From the NCBI GenBank assembly GCA_028345295.1, contig JAOMDA010000006.1, positions 1 to 64,000 on the forward strand: 64,000 nucleotides of DNA. Direction: 5' to 3'. This DNA is from Candidatus Nitrosopelagicus sp. (GTDB lineage: Archaea; Thermoproteota; Nitrososphaeria; Nitrososphaerales; Nitrosopumilaceae). Numbering within the stretch: position 1 is the stretch's first letter; each line of letters starts with the position of its first letter. The position numbers and the translations under genes were made by a program. Below, piece by piece: positions 20,622 through 28,501 of the stretch. The notes under the pieces were generated by a model that saw nothing but the letters and a program-made list of their open reading frames with translations, was not told the DNA's origin and did not search any database.

Positions 20622-20700
20622 TAGTGAGGACAGAGTGGTATCTGCCGTTAAGAGCAGGAGTTAACGCTCTTTGGATTTTAAGCAGGTATACCCCTCACTA
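20622..20700. ncRNA. Candidate structured RNA, 79 nt, strand unresolved
   Basis: A near-perfect long hairpin in an intergenic gap: outer stem TAGTGAGG/CCTCACTA (8 bp), a 7-base one-sided bulge, GGTATCTGC/GCAGGTATACC (9 bp with a 2-base bulge), an internal loop, then AAGAGC/GCTCTT (6 bp) with a 10-base loop. It is GC-richer than its surroundings. It lacks the T-loop and anticodon-arm layout of tRNA and I cannot assign an Rfam family. If read on the minus strand it would lie upstream of the DUF6659-like gene. Confidence 0.45.
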
Positions 20701-20742
20701 AATTCTGACATTTTTTACTCTAATAAAAAGTAATTCAAAAAT

Positions 20743-20850
20743 TTATTGTACTGTAATAATTTCTTGTTTTTTTATTTTTGCTTCTTTTCGCATTTTAGTA
20801 ATAACATTAACAAGCATTTGTGCCTGAATTGATTCTAATTCTTCACACAT
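20743..20850 (-). CDS. Small protein, 35 aa
   Basis: ATG starts 2 bases after the stop of the 20853-21224 gene, so it is probably translated from the same mRNA. Sequence MCEELESIQAQMLVNVITKM then a basic stretch (RKEAKIKKQ). Predicted one amphipathic helix. No family recognised. Confidence 0.5.
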   Translation of the reverse strand: MCEELESIQAQMLVNVITKMRKEAKIKKQEIITVQ

Positions 20851-20852
20851 GA

Positions 20853-21224
20853 TTATTCATCTTCATCCTCATCTTCAAAGTTCCAATTTTTTAACAGCTG
20901 TTTTCGAAGATCTTGAACTTGTTTTTCATCTAGTGTCTTTCCAGTATTTTTATCAACTGGTACAACAGTCATTCCATCAAGTTTGTACTCCACATCATAT
21001 AGGGATAATTTTGATTTAGGTTGTAATACTAGATCTCCATCATCGTCAAGTGTTCGTTCTACATCCATTGGTTCTTCATCACCAATTTCACGATGCATAT
21101 AACTTGGTTTACCCTTTCCACTTTTTGGCTCGAATTTAGATAAAACAGTTTTTTCAATGTTTAGAGTTGTTTCATTTTCGTGGTATAGACGCTTACCTGT
21201 CTTTTCGTCTACATGTTCAGGCAT
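20853..21224 (-). CDS. Hypothetical acidic protein, 123 aa
   Basis: Soluble, charged, low in hydrophobics; begins MPEHVDEKTGKRLYHENE and ends in an acidic run (NFEDEDEDE). The part VEYKLDGMTVVPVDKNTGKTL suggests a small beta region. No recognised domain. It is followed by a 35-residue ORF in the same transcript. Confidence 0.65.
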   Translation of the reverse strand: MPEHVDEKTGKRLYHENETTLNIEKTVLSKFEPKSGKGKPSYMHREIGDEEPMDVERTLDDDGDLVLQPKSKLSLYDVEYKLDGMTVVPVDKNTGKTLDEKQVQDLRKQLLKNWNFEDEDEDE

Positions 21225-21248
21225 ATTTTTTCACTATTACATGTGCAT

Positions 21249-21476
21249 TTAATTCTTTTTGGTCTTTCTAAACAAAAAATTCCATAATGCCTCACGCCGT
21301 TCCTTCCTACTCATTCTTCTAGTCAGAAATCTGTACAATGCATAAAGTATTCCAATAGTAACTACTGCTACATAGCTAATACATGATGGATCTTCAATGC
21401 ATGGTGGTACTTCTAGTTCATTTTTAGCTGCAAATAATGAAGGTAAAACTACAGGAACAATACCACATGTATCCAT
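21249..21476 (-). CDS. Small single-pass membrane protein, 75 aa
   Basis: An outer N-terminal segment with cysteines (CGIVPVV, CIEDPSC), one transmembrane helix (VAVVTIGILYALYRFL) and a basic cytoplasmic tail (RRMSRKERREALWNFLFRKTKK). It lies 8 bases downstream of phnE on the same strand and could be part of that transcript. Function unknown. Confidence 0.6.
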   Translation of the reverse strand: MDTCGIVPVVLPSLFAAKNELEVPPCIEDPSCISYVAVVTIGILYALYRFLTRRMSRKERREALWNFLFRKTKKN

Positions 21477-21484
21477 ACATACTT

Positions 21485-22273
21485 TTAGTTGCTAACCTTT
21501 AATTGTCTTCCATGCTCTGCTTTCATGATATAACGATCACGGATCTTTACACTAGCCCAATCAATTGCTAACACAGCAATTAAAACAACTAACATGAATA
21601 CTGCAGCTTTACCATATTCAAAGAATTTTATATAATTAATTATGTAGAAGCCTATTCCTCCTGCACCTACAATTCCAAGAATACTTGTTTGCCTAACGTT
21701 ATAATCAAACATGTAAAGTATTTGGCTTAAAAGATGTGGAGCAGATTCTGGAATTATCACATAGCGGATAAGCTGCAATTTTGATAAACCTATTGCATTA
21801 GTGGCTTCTACAGGATCATAATCTATTGCTTCAATTGATTCATACTGTAATTTACTGATAAAACCAACCGTGTACAATGTGATTGCAAGAATTCCTGCAA
21901 AAGGTCCTAGTCCTACAACAATGACAAAAAGTATTGCCCAAAGTATTGATGGAAAAGTCCTTGTGGCTGCTAACAGTGCACGTAATGGTGCATATACAAA
22001 TTTACTAGAAATATTTCTTGCTGCAAAAATACTAAGTGGTAATGATATCAAAACGCCAATAATTGTACCAACAAATGCCATCTCAATTGTCTCAAGCATA
22101 GCCCAAAATGCAGTTCCCCAGTGCTCTGACTCAAATTCTGTCATTTCTTTTGCAACAATTCCAAGATTTGGTAATCCTTCAAAAAATGCAATTGGCTCAA
22201 CACCTACATCATACGATGTAACAACTACAACTGCAATAATTGCCCCCACTAGAAGATTATTTTTGGGATTCAC
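21485..22273 (-). CDS. phnE: Phosphonate-type ABC transporter permease
   Basis: Inner-membrane permease of a phosphonate/phosphite ABC importer. About six transmembrane segments, and the binding-protein-dependent permease loop EATNAIGLSKLQLIRYVIIPESAP (EAA motif). FARNISSKF-type and SILGIVGAGGIGFYI sequences are typical of PhnE. I chose GTG at 22273 (VNPKNNLL), preceded by GGAGATG as ribosome site and overlapping the phnC end by 17 bases; the track start at 22324 lies deep inside phnC. Confidence 0.88.
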   Translation of the reverse strand: MNPKNNLLVGAIIAVVVVTSYDVGVEPIAFFEGLPNLGIVAKEMTEFESEHWGTAFWAMLETIEMAFVGTIIGVLISLPLSIFAARNISSKFVYAPLRALLAATRTFPSILWAILFVIVVGLGPFAGILAITLYTVGFISKLQYESIEAIDYDPVEATNAIGLSKLQLIRYVIIPESAPHLLSQILYMFDYNVRQTSILGIVGAGGIGFYIINYIKFFEYGKAAVFMLVVLIAVLAIDWASVKIRDRYIMKAEHGRQLKVSN

Positions 22274-23072
22274 TGTACATCTCCAATATTTCTTGTTGAG
22301 TAAGGTTACCTGTCTGAAAATCAATTATCTGTTCACCTTCAACACCAATTTCTAAAACTTTTTCACCCTCTTTGATTACAGCGACACGATTTGCATACTC
22401 TAAAGCCAAATTCATATCATGATGAATCATTATTGAGGTAAGGTTTAATTTTTGTTGGGCATCTTTAATGACATCCATTACTTCTCTAGCTGTAACACTG
22501 TCCAACTCGGAAACAATTTCATCTGCAAGTAAAACATGAGGTTTTTGCATCAACGCACGTGCAATTGCAACACGCCGTTTCTCACCTCCACTTAACATGT
22601 GAACCTTACGATCTGATTTTTCATCCAGTCCAACTAATTTTAGAATATCATGTGCATATTCAATTTCCTTTTTTGGGAAGATCTTGAAAAATGATTTCAC
22701 ACCATCAATTCTTGGTAATGCACCAATCATGACGTTATCCATTACGGTAGAATTTTTTACTAACCCTAAAGTCTGAGGTATATACCCAATTTTTGCCATG
22801 GATTTTTTGTATGATTTATTTTTTACATCTGGTTTTTGATAATTATAGAGAACTATACCATTACTTGGTATCATCATACCATTCATTAGTTTTAACAATG
22901 TTGATTTTCCAGACCCTGATGCACCAACAATTGCATAGTTAGTTCCACGATGAACATTCATTGATACATTTTTCAAAATAGCATTTTTAGAATCATATGA
23001 TGCAGAAACATCACGCATCTGAATTATTGATAAAGTAGAGATTGATGCAGGTTTATTTTCTTCGTTTTCCAT
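22257..23072 (-). CDS. phnC: Phosphonate-type ABC transporter ATP-binding protein
   Basis: ATPase of the importer. Walker A GASGSGKSTLLKLMNG, Q-loop IGYIPQTLGL, signature LSGGEKRRVAIARAL, Walker B VLLADEIVSELDS and H-loop SIMIHHDMNL are all present. I chose ATG at 23072 (MENEENKP); the track's TTG at 23108 is closer to the promoter palindrome than in the phnD gene. It overlaps phnE and is separated from phnD by about 125 bases with its own promoter element. Confidence 0.92.
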   Translation of the reverse strand: MENEENKPASISTLSIIQMRDVSASYDSKNAILKNVSMNVHRGTNYAIVGASGSGKSTLLKLMNGMMIPSNGIVLYNYQKPDVKNKSYKKSMAKIGYIPQTLGLVKNSTVMDNVMIGALPRIDGVKSFFKIFPKKEIEYAHDILKLVGLDEKSDRKVHMLSGGEKRRVAIARALMQKPHVLLADEIVSELDSVTAREVMDVIKDAQQKLNLTSIMIHHDMNLALEYANRVAVIKEGEKVLEIGVEGEQIIDFQTGNLTQQEILEMYSESQK

Positions 23073-23132
23073 TGTAATTAACAGAATTTTCTGATAAAAT
23101 CTAGGCAATAAATCTAGATGATTATTAGACTT

Positions 23133-23150
23133 ATTCTAAGAATATAGAAT
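23133..23150. promoter_or_regulatory. Palindromic promoter element of phnCE
   Basis: ATTCTA-AGAATA-TAGAAT, an 18-base near palindrome about 60 bases before the phnC ATG. It contains a TATA-like core on the minus strand (TTCTATATTC). The same element, with extended identity on one side (TATTCTAAGA-TATAGAATGAGAA), lies before phnD at 24260. Probably TATA box plus operator. Confidence 0.6.
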
Positions 23151-23198
23151 GAGAATTTAAGCGTGAAAAATCAATATGGTTTAAAAAAAAGAAAGTGA

Positions 23199-24206
23199 TT
23201 ATTTTGGTGCGTCGTAGTTTTTCTTGTCAAATGTTGCCTGTTCAATTCCAGGTAACAAATCAAGATATTGTCCAAAGTCTCCTATATGCATTTCAGCAGT
23301 TGTTGGTAACAATGCATCAGCGCCATAGACATCTTTGAGGATTTGATTGTTATCTTGGTGATTGAGTTTGACCATTGAGTCCACTAAGTGTTGTTTTGTT
23401 TCAGATGATAGATCATTAGAAACTACAAACACGTGAGATGGTACTAATCCAAGTGTGTCAACTTTTTTGAGTTGTGCTTGTTGCTCAGGTGTTAGATATT
23501 TTCCAGGAGCTATGTCAGAACCAAATGCCATCTCAACAGAACCATTCAAAAGCAATTCTAAGGCTGCTTTGTATCCACCACCAAATGCATGGTACTCAAA
23601 TGAGTTATCCAGCGCTTGTTTCAATGCAACTATATCATCACCTTCAACAGTAACTAAACCTCGATCTACAAGAGTTCCCATAGGTCGAATGAATCCAGAT
23701 GAACCAGTGATGCTAGTAAATGCAACTTTGTTTCCAACTGCTTCATCAATAGATGAATAATTAGAATCAGCTCTCTGCCATACTGTTGCATAATATCCGA
23801 CTTTGCCTTTCTTTACTTCGGCCATAACAACTTCAGCATTTGCTCTGTCGTGTGCAATCCAGCCAGGTCCTGTATCCATAAATGCTGCATGGATGTGTCC
23901 AAATCTCAATCCTTCAATTATTGTTTCATAATTAGATGGAACAACAACTTCAACTTCGACTTCACCATCAAATTCAGATTCCACGAAACGTGCAAGTGTT
24001 TCAGCTTTTGGCGTGAGAGCATCTGCCTTTTCAGATGGAATGAATCCGATTGTTATTTTGTCAATACCATAATCTACTGATTCAGTCTGCATCATAGGTG
24101 CTGGTGCAGTTTGTTCAATTCCAGAATCAGCTGGTATGATAAATCCTATTGCAATACCAATGGCAAGTGTGCCAATAGCAATTCCTGCAATTTTTCCATT
24201 AGACAT
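23199..24206 (-). CDS. phnD: Phosphonate/phosphite-type periplasmic-binding protein
   Basis: Substrate-binding subunit of the importer, anchored outside the cell by an N-terminal hydrophobic segment (IAGIAIGTLAIGIAIGFI). The PhnD/PtxB/SsuA-type ligand loop is seen in SITGSSGFIRPMGTLVD; FIPSEKADALTPKAETLARF and AFMDTGPGWIAHD are also typical. 335 residues is normal. Binds a phosphorus oxyanion or phosphonate; which one cannot be told. No C-P lyase or phosphonatase gene is in the window. Confidence 0.9.
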   Translation of the reverse strand: MSNGKIAGIAIGTLAIGIAIGFIIPADSGIEQTAPAPMMQTESVDYGIDKITIGFIPSEKADALTPKAETLARFVESEFDGEVEVEVVVPSNYETIIEGLRFGHIHAAFMDTGPGWIAHDRANAEVVMAEVKKGKVGYYATVWQRADSNYSSIDEAVGNKVAFTSITGSSGFIRPMGTLVDRGLVTVEGDDIVALKQALDNSFEYHAFGGGYKAALELLLNGSVEMAFGSDIAPGKYLTPEQQAQLKKVDTLGLVPSHVFVVSNDLSSETKQHLVDSMVKLNHQDNNQILKDVYGADALLPTTAEMHIGDFGQYLDLLPGIEQATFDKKNYDAPK

Positions 24207-24259
24207 GACGGAAATTCTTAGGGGAAACTAATTAAATGAATTGAAGTTTCTTTATTCAT

Positions 24260-24277
24260 ATTCTAAGATTATAGAAT
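24260..24277. promoter_or_regulatory. Palindromic promoter element of phnD
   Basis: ATTCTA-AGATTA-TAGAAT, 54 bases before the phnD ATG. It matches the phnC element at 23133 in 17 of 18 positions, and the flanks TATTCT...GAATGAGAA are shared too. Confidence 0.6.
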
Positions 24278-24342
24278 GAGAAATTAGAATAGAGAAATAA
24301 ATTCAACCGTATTTTTAATAATTTGTAAAAATTAACTTCAGT

Positions 24343-24455
24343 ATACCGTTAGTGACCCATTGTCGCATGCTTGATCTCTAACCGACAACCATTGGCAAAA
24401 GAGTTTTTCATGAAAGTCACATGCCGTCGTCTACTGGAAGTGTTGCTAACGGTAT
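24343..24455 (+). ncRNA. Candidate structured RNA, 113 nt
   Basis: Closed by a perfect 10-bp terminal stem ATACCGTTAG/CTAACGGTAT, with an inner hairpin TTGTCG/CGACAA, and followed at once by TTTTTT on the plus strand. A TATA-like TTTTTAATAATTT lies about 28 bases before it, so a free transcript on the plus strand is likely. Length and terminal stem recall 5S rRNA, but I could not find the conserved 5S loop C and helix II pattern. No tRNA or known riboswitch signature seen. The 24207-24528 gap has no protein gene. Confidence 0.5.
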
Positions 24456-24528
24456 TTTTTCTAACTTTATAGAACAAAATCTTGAAAAGTTCACAGGTTT
24501 TTAATAATTAGATTTTGATATTTTTCTT

Positions 24529-24828
24529 ATGGAAGAAATTAACAGAGAGCCGTTTGTTCTTGTTAGTGTTTTCAAAGAAGATGCAAAGCCAGAAGAAATT
24601 GCAACTGCTATGCCTGCACTATCATTGATCATTGATGAATGGCATAATTCTGGGAAGACGATTTGGAGTGGTCCATTTGATGATAACAAAACTTCAATGT
24701 CAGTTATAGAGGCAACCAAGTCTGAGGCAGAGCAGTTCTACACAAAATACAATGGCACCGCAGAACAATTCCTGTCTACATACATGTACCAATGGGATGC
24801 AATGCCATTTTTTGTCACTAATTGGTAA
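24529..24828 (+). CDS. YCII-like alpha/beta protein, 99 aa
   Basis: A small ferredoxin-like protein resembling the YciI/dimeric alpha-beta-barrel group: FVLVSVFKEDAKPEEIATAMPA, a hydrophobic sheet (KTIWSGPFDDNKTSMSVIEA) and TKYNGTAEQFLSTYMYQWDA. Function unknown. It follows the candidate RNA by 73 bases on the same strand. Confidence 0.6.
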   Translation: MEEINREPFVLVSVFKEDAKPEEIATAMPALSLIIDEWHNSGKTIWSGPFDDNKTSMSVIEATKSEAEQFYTKYNGTAEQFLSTYMYQWDAMPFFVTNW

Positions 24829-24884
24829 CAAAGTAAACGAGGCTACGCTTCAGATTACTCCCGAACAACAGTAATCCTCCTTTT

Positions 24885-25052
24885 TTATTCTATAACATAT
24901 CGCTTTGCCATTTGAATATGCTCATCTGCAAGATGTTTTGCCATCATTACACCAAGCATGTATGATCTAGCAACTGCATCATTAGGTTTGTTTTTCAAAA
25001 CCTGCATATTCATTTCAAATTGCTCTATTGCAATTCTGTTAAAATCAGTCAT
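24885..25052 (-). CDS. Small helical protein, 55 aa
   Basis: Missed by the track because of length. MTDFNRIAIEQFEMNMQVLK, NKPNDAVARSYMLGVMMAKHL and ADEHIQMAKRYVIE. It reads as two amphipathic helices with no low-complexity bias. It lies 21 bases downstream of the VOC gene on the same strand, so probably the last gene of that operon. Confidence 0.6.
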   Translation of the reverse strand: MTDFNRIAIEQFEMNMQVLKNKPNDAVARSYMLGVMMAKHLADEHIQMAKRYVIE

Positions 25053-25073
25053 AGACAGATGATATGATACATC

Positions 25074-25481
25074 TTAATCATTCTTACTTAGTGGTGTAGC
25101 AAACACGATAGGATAGCCATCAGGGTCTCGCACTTGGAAAAATCTCTCACCCCATTCAGCATCTGTAGGTTTTGTTTCAAATTTTCCTAGACTAGAAAAA
25201 GTATCATCATTTCTCAGGTAATAATACAATGCATCCACATCCTCTGTATGAAAAATAACTCTGCAATAGTCATTATTTGCTTTCTCAATAGTTTGCTGTT
25301 GTAGTTCTATGTTGAGATACATATCTGGTGATTGGCTAATTTTGAATGTGGTAAAATTTGAGTCTGGGCCACCATATGATATCTCAAACTTTGGGATGCT
25401 AGAATAAAACATGCAGGAGTTTTTCATGTTTTTTGTAAAAATCGTGATTGCCGAAATTTTTGAAACCTTCATAATATTCAT
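25074..25481 (-). CDS. VOC-family (glyoxalase/bleomycin-resistance-like) protein
   Basis: 135 residues with the paired beta-alpha-beta-beta-beta modules of vicinal oxygen chelate proteins: ISAITIFTKNMKNSCMFYSS at the N-terminus and WGERFFQVRDPDGYPIVFATPL at the end, the usual C-terminal VOC signature. Substrate unknown. The start overlaps the upstream DUF192 stop as TAATG, so translation is coupled. Confidence 0.82.
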   Translation of the reverse strand: MNIMKVSKISAITIFTKNMKNSCMFYSSIPKFEISYGGPDSNFTTFKISQSPDMYLNIELQQQTIEKANNDYCRVIFHTEDVDALYYYLRNDDTFSSLGKFETKPTDAEWGERFFQVRDPDGYPIVFATPLSKND

Positions 25482-25975
25482 TATATTGAAATTATTTCAA
25501 GTTTTGAATTTTTGTCTATTTTGAATTTGTCTACAAAGCCTGCTGTGACTTCTAATGCATATTTGGCATTTCCAGAAGTTGCTGCATCAGATTCACATGC
25601 CATAATTTCTACAGGTGTCACGCAAGGAGGAACGTCTTTTGATATGCTAACAACGTTACCATCTTCATCAAACCAAATAATATCAAGTGGAAATTGCATG
25701 TTTAACATCCACATAGATTTTGGACCAGATTCCTCAAAAACAAATAGCATTCCCTGGTCAAATGGTAATTCATTTTGGAACATTAAACCTCTTACATGTC
25801 TAGGTTCAGTGTCAGCTATCTGAACCTCTAATATTTTGTCATCAACCATAATTGTGCCACGTGGAAATTCAACTTGCTCTAACTTTACCTCAGCAGGTAA
25901 TGTTGCAACTCCTGCAACACCAACAATCAATGCTGCAATTCCAATTGGAATCAAAACTTGAAATCTGGTTGGCAT
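25481..25975 (-). CDS. DUF192 exported protein
   Basis: An N-terminal hydrophobic segment (VLIPIGIAALIVGVAGVA) anchors or exports the protein. The rest is a complete DUF192 domain: EVQIADTEPRHVRGLMFQNEL, GMLFVFEESGPKSMWMLNM, PLDIIWFDEDGNVVSISKDV and AKYALEVTAGFVDKF. DUF192 proteins are small beta-barrels of unknown function. Overlaps the VOC gene. Confidence 0.9.
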   Translation of the reverse strand: MPTRFQVLIPIGIAALIVGVAGVATLPAEVKLEQVEFPRGTIMVDDKILEVQIADTEPRHVRGLMFQNELPFDQGMLFVFEESGPKSMWMLNMQFPLDIIWFDEDGNVVSISKDVPPCVTPVEIMACESDAATSGNAKYALEVTAGFVDKFKIDKNSKLEIISI

Positions 25976-26004
25976 GATATTTACTGATTTTTACAAAATA
26001 AAAA

Positions 26005-26361
26005 CTAAGATGGGCTCATATGACCTTTGAAGTTTTTTATTGTTGATATTGCTTCATTTGTATGACTGCCTATATCCTTGAGTGTTGCGCCATTGTATAC
26101 CTTATCTAAGTATCTGCCAGCTAAAATCATTGGTGCACCAACTGCAACAGTTACACCAGTAGGCTCTGGGACCCAAAGCATTATGAATCCTAGTTTTTGT
26201 AGTTTTTTCCCAGGTGCAGAAGCTCTGTTTAATGCACCTAATGATCTGCCGGTATCTTTGTTGTTAATTTTTGAAATATCTGAATAAAGGTTAGAGCGCC
26301 TATTTGCAGATTCTTTCATCTGCTTAAGCCTTTCTAAGCGTTTTTTGAATAAATCAGACAT
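26005..26361 (-). CDS. Hypothetical protein, 118 aa
   Basis: Basic, helical N-terminal half (FKKRLERLKQMKESANRRSN) and a hydrophobic segment (GFIMLWVPEPTGVTVAVGAPMILA) that may sit in the membrane. I recognise no family. It shares the strand with the DUF192 gene, 29 bases upstream of it. Confidence 0.6.
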   Translation of the reverse strand: MSDLFKKRLERLKQMKESANRRSNLYSDISKINNKDTGRSLGALNRASAPGKKLQKLGFIMLWVPEPTGVTVAVGAPMILAGRYLDKVYNGATLKDIGSHTNEAISTIKNFKGHMSPS

Positions 26362-26480
26362 TTCTAATTACTATCAAAAGAATTAGTTAAAAATCAGTGA
26401 TCAAATTGGATTACACTCATGTCAAGAATTTGTTACAAACTTAGGGAATTTATATCTGAAAGTTCTTGAAACAGACTGTA

Positions 26481-26945
26481 ATGAAGAAACTAAGCTCCAA
26501 AAGACTTGATTCGATAAAGGCTGCACATGAATCAGAGAAATTAGAATCAAGTACAAGAATGGAGGATTATCTGGAAGTTATTGCCGAACTAGTTGATATG
26601 AAAGGATATGCGACTACATTAGATATTTCCAGGTACATGAATGTCAGTCCTCCAAGTGTCACAAAAATGCTCAAAAAATTAGATAAGAAGGGATACTTGT
26701 ATTATGAAAAATATCATGGAATTTCACTTACACCTACTGGTGAACAATTAGCAGAAACGATTAGACAAAAACATGCTACACTATTAGATTTTTTTGAAAT
26801 TCTTGGAATAGGGAGAGATATTGCTAATCAGGATGCTGAAGGAATTGAGCATCATCTAAATCCAAGAACAGTGAGACAGTTAAGAAAATTTATTACTTTT
26901 CTAAAATCCAATCCAAAAATTATAAATAATTTTAATGACTTCTAA
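26481..26945 (+). CDS. DtxR/MntR-family metal-dependent regulator
   Basis: A winged-helix domain (about 20-80, RMEDYLEVIAELVDMKGYATTLDISRYMNVSPPSVTKML) and the metal-binding dimerisation domain (LAETIRQKHATLLDFFEILGI, AEGIEHHLNP). The C-terminal SH3 domain is lacking, as in MntR. Expected to control manganese or iron genes. I took ATG at 26481; the track's TTG at 26466 adds five residues. The 3' end overlaps the ATPase gene end by 14 bases. Confidence 0.85.
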   Translation: MKKLSSKRLDSIKAAHESEKLESSTRMEDYLEVIAELVDMKGYATTLDISRYMNVSPPSVTKMLKKLDKKGYLYYEKYHGISLTPTGEQLAETIRQKHATLLDFFEILGIGRDIANQDAEGIEHHLNPRTVRQLRKFITFLKSNPKIINNFNDF

Positions 26946-28407
26946 GGAAAACCTGAACACTGCTTTTTGAATGTACAAATCTACTGAACTTTTTACCATC
27001 GGTTGAACGCTTTAAGATTTTGATTTGTCCCTTTCTGCCAATTCTTGAGGAAAAAAGATACTCACCCTCAACATGAATATCAGCAAAATTTCCAGTGTAT
27101 TGTTTACCAATATCTAATAATAGTGAAGTTCGAGATTCAGAAAAATCAAATGGTATACCACTGGTTAAATTAGAGTTACTGGTGTAGTCAGAAGTAATTT
27201 CTTCAACATCAATATGCAAGTTTAGCATTGCCTCTAATTCCTTGATATTACTTCCATTACGTCCAATTATTCCAGGTATGGAATCTTTGGAAACATATAC
27301 TCTAATTCTTGAATCACTAAGAAATTCTACCTGTGGATTAGAATCATAGCGTTTTAGTTTATCAATTATCTTTTCTTCAGCTAAACTTTCTATTCCTAAT
27401 TTTTTTTGTTTCTTTGATACTGGTATTATCACATTCTCTTCACCAAATGTATAAATCTCATATTCCAGGTTACTAGTTTCAAAATCACAAATTTCAATTA
27501 CAGGTCGTGCCAAATCCTGTTCTACCATTCCACTTGGTACTTTGACTTTTAATTCCAACTCGTAAACTTTGGTAATTTTTCCGTCTTTTACAAAAACAAC
27601 AGTATCTAAAATACTGGGAATTATTCCAAGCTCGATTTTTCCAATGAATCTCTGAACAGCATCAAGAGGTGTATTTGCATGTACAACACCAACCATGCCA
27701 ACTCCTGTTAATCTCAAATCACTGAAAATTCTAAAGTCATCTCTACGTCTAACTTCATCAAATATTGTATAGTCAGGTCTGACAAGTAAAAGAATATCTG
27801 CAGAATTTTCAAAACTTCCATCAAGTCTGGTATACTGGGTTACACCAGGATCTACTTGCAAGTCTCTAGGTGATTCAAATGTTTTTACAATTTTCCCACT
27901 TCGATTATAGAAATTTGCAAGTCCTGAAGCCAATGTACTTTTACCAGAACCAGGTGAGCCAGAAATCAATATTCCTTCTGCTTGCTCTGTTAATCTGGCC
28001 ATCAATTTTTCAGAAACGTTGTATTCTTCCAATGACATTTGTTTGATTGGATGAACAATTGTAATCTCTAATAATTCAGAAAATGGTGGTCTGGTAATGG
28101 CAATTCTATAATCCCTATACTGAATAACAAGAGCCCCTGGTTTTGAGATTTCAACATTTCCCAACATTTCATCATCAACTGCAGTAAGAATTTGGGATGT
28201 GATTAATTCAAGATAATCTCTTTGTAGTGTTTTATTGCCTATTTGGACAAGTTCAAAATTTCCTGGCTTTCCTTTTTTGCCTAAAGGTTTTTGATTTTCT
28301 TTTAGATGTATGCTCATAGTTGTTGGATCAAAGAATTTCAAAAATTCCAAGCCATTAGATTTTTGATCATCAATTAATTCTGATTCAAAATTTTGAGCCT
28401 CAGTCAT
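26932..28407 (-). CDS. PilT-like ATPase with KH domain, lacking the usual PIN domain
   Basis: Archaeal ATPase of the MJ1533-like group, which usually reads PIN-ATPase-KH. Here the protein begins right at the linker (SIHLKENQKPLGKKGKPG), so the PIN nuclease domain is absent. Seen: Walker A SGSPGSGKSTLA, TFESPRDLQVDPGVTQYTRL, Walker B-like VRPDYTIFDEVRRR, GMVGVVHANTPLDAVQRF, and a C-terminal KH-like segment with IPGIIGRNGSNIKELE (GxxG loop). It probably acts on RNA. Only 94 bases separate it from the divergent UDG gene, too few to hide a PIN domain. Confidence 0.85.
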   Translation of the reverse strand: MTEAQNFESELIDDQKSNGLEFLKFFDPTTMSIHLKENQKPLGKKGKPGNFELVQIGNKTLQRDYLELITSQILTAVDDEMLGNVEISKPGALVIQYRDYRIAITRPPFSELLEITIVHPIKQMSLEEYNVSEKLMARLTEQAEGILISGSPGSGKSTLASGLANFYNRSGKIVKTFESPRDLQVDPGVTQYTRLDGSFENSADILLLVRPDYTIFDEVRRRDDFRIFSDLRLTGVGMVGVVHANTPLDAVQRFIGKIELGIIPSILDTVVFVKDGKITKVYELELKVKVPSGMVEQDLARPVIEICDFETSNLEYEIYTFGEENVIIPVSKKQKKLGIESLAEEKIIDKLKRYDSNPQVEFLSDSRIRVYVSKDSIPGIIGRNGSNIKELEAMLNLHIDVEEITSDYTSNSNLTSGIPFDFSESRTSLLLDIGKQYTGNFADIHVEGEYLFSSRIGRKGQIKILKRSTDGKKFSRFVHSKSSVQVFLRSH

Positions 28408-28501
28408 AATTGTAGTTTGTTGATGGTTTTATTATGTCATTCTTAACGAATTGATTAATTATTAAGAAACTTATCAATAGTCATGGAACACGGAGAATTA
28501 A

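Noticed and set aside
20622-20700. tRNA gene with aberrant arms
   Set aside because: No T-loop (GTTCRA) or anticodon stem-loop can be drawn on either strand, so I call it only a candidate structured RNA.
24343-24455. 5S rRNA gene
   Set aside because: Length and end stem fit, but I could not recognise the conserved loop C/helix II pattern. Left as candidate ncRNA; an Infernal search should settle it.
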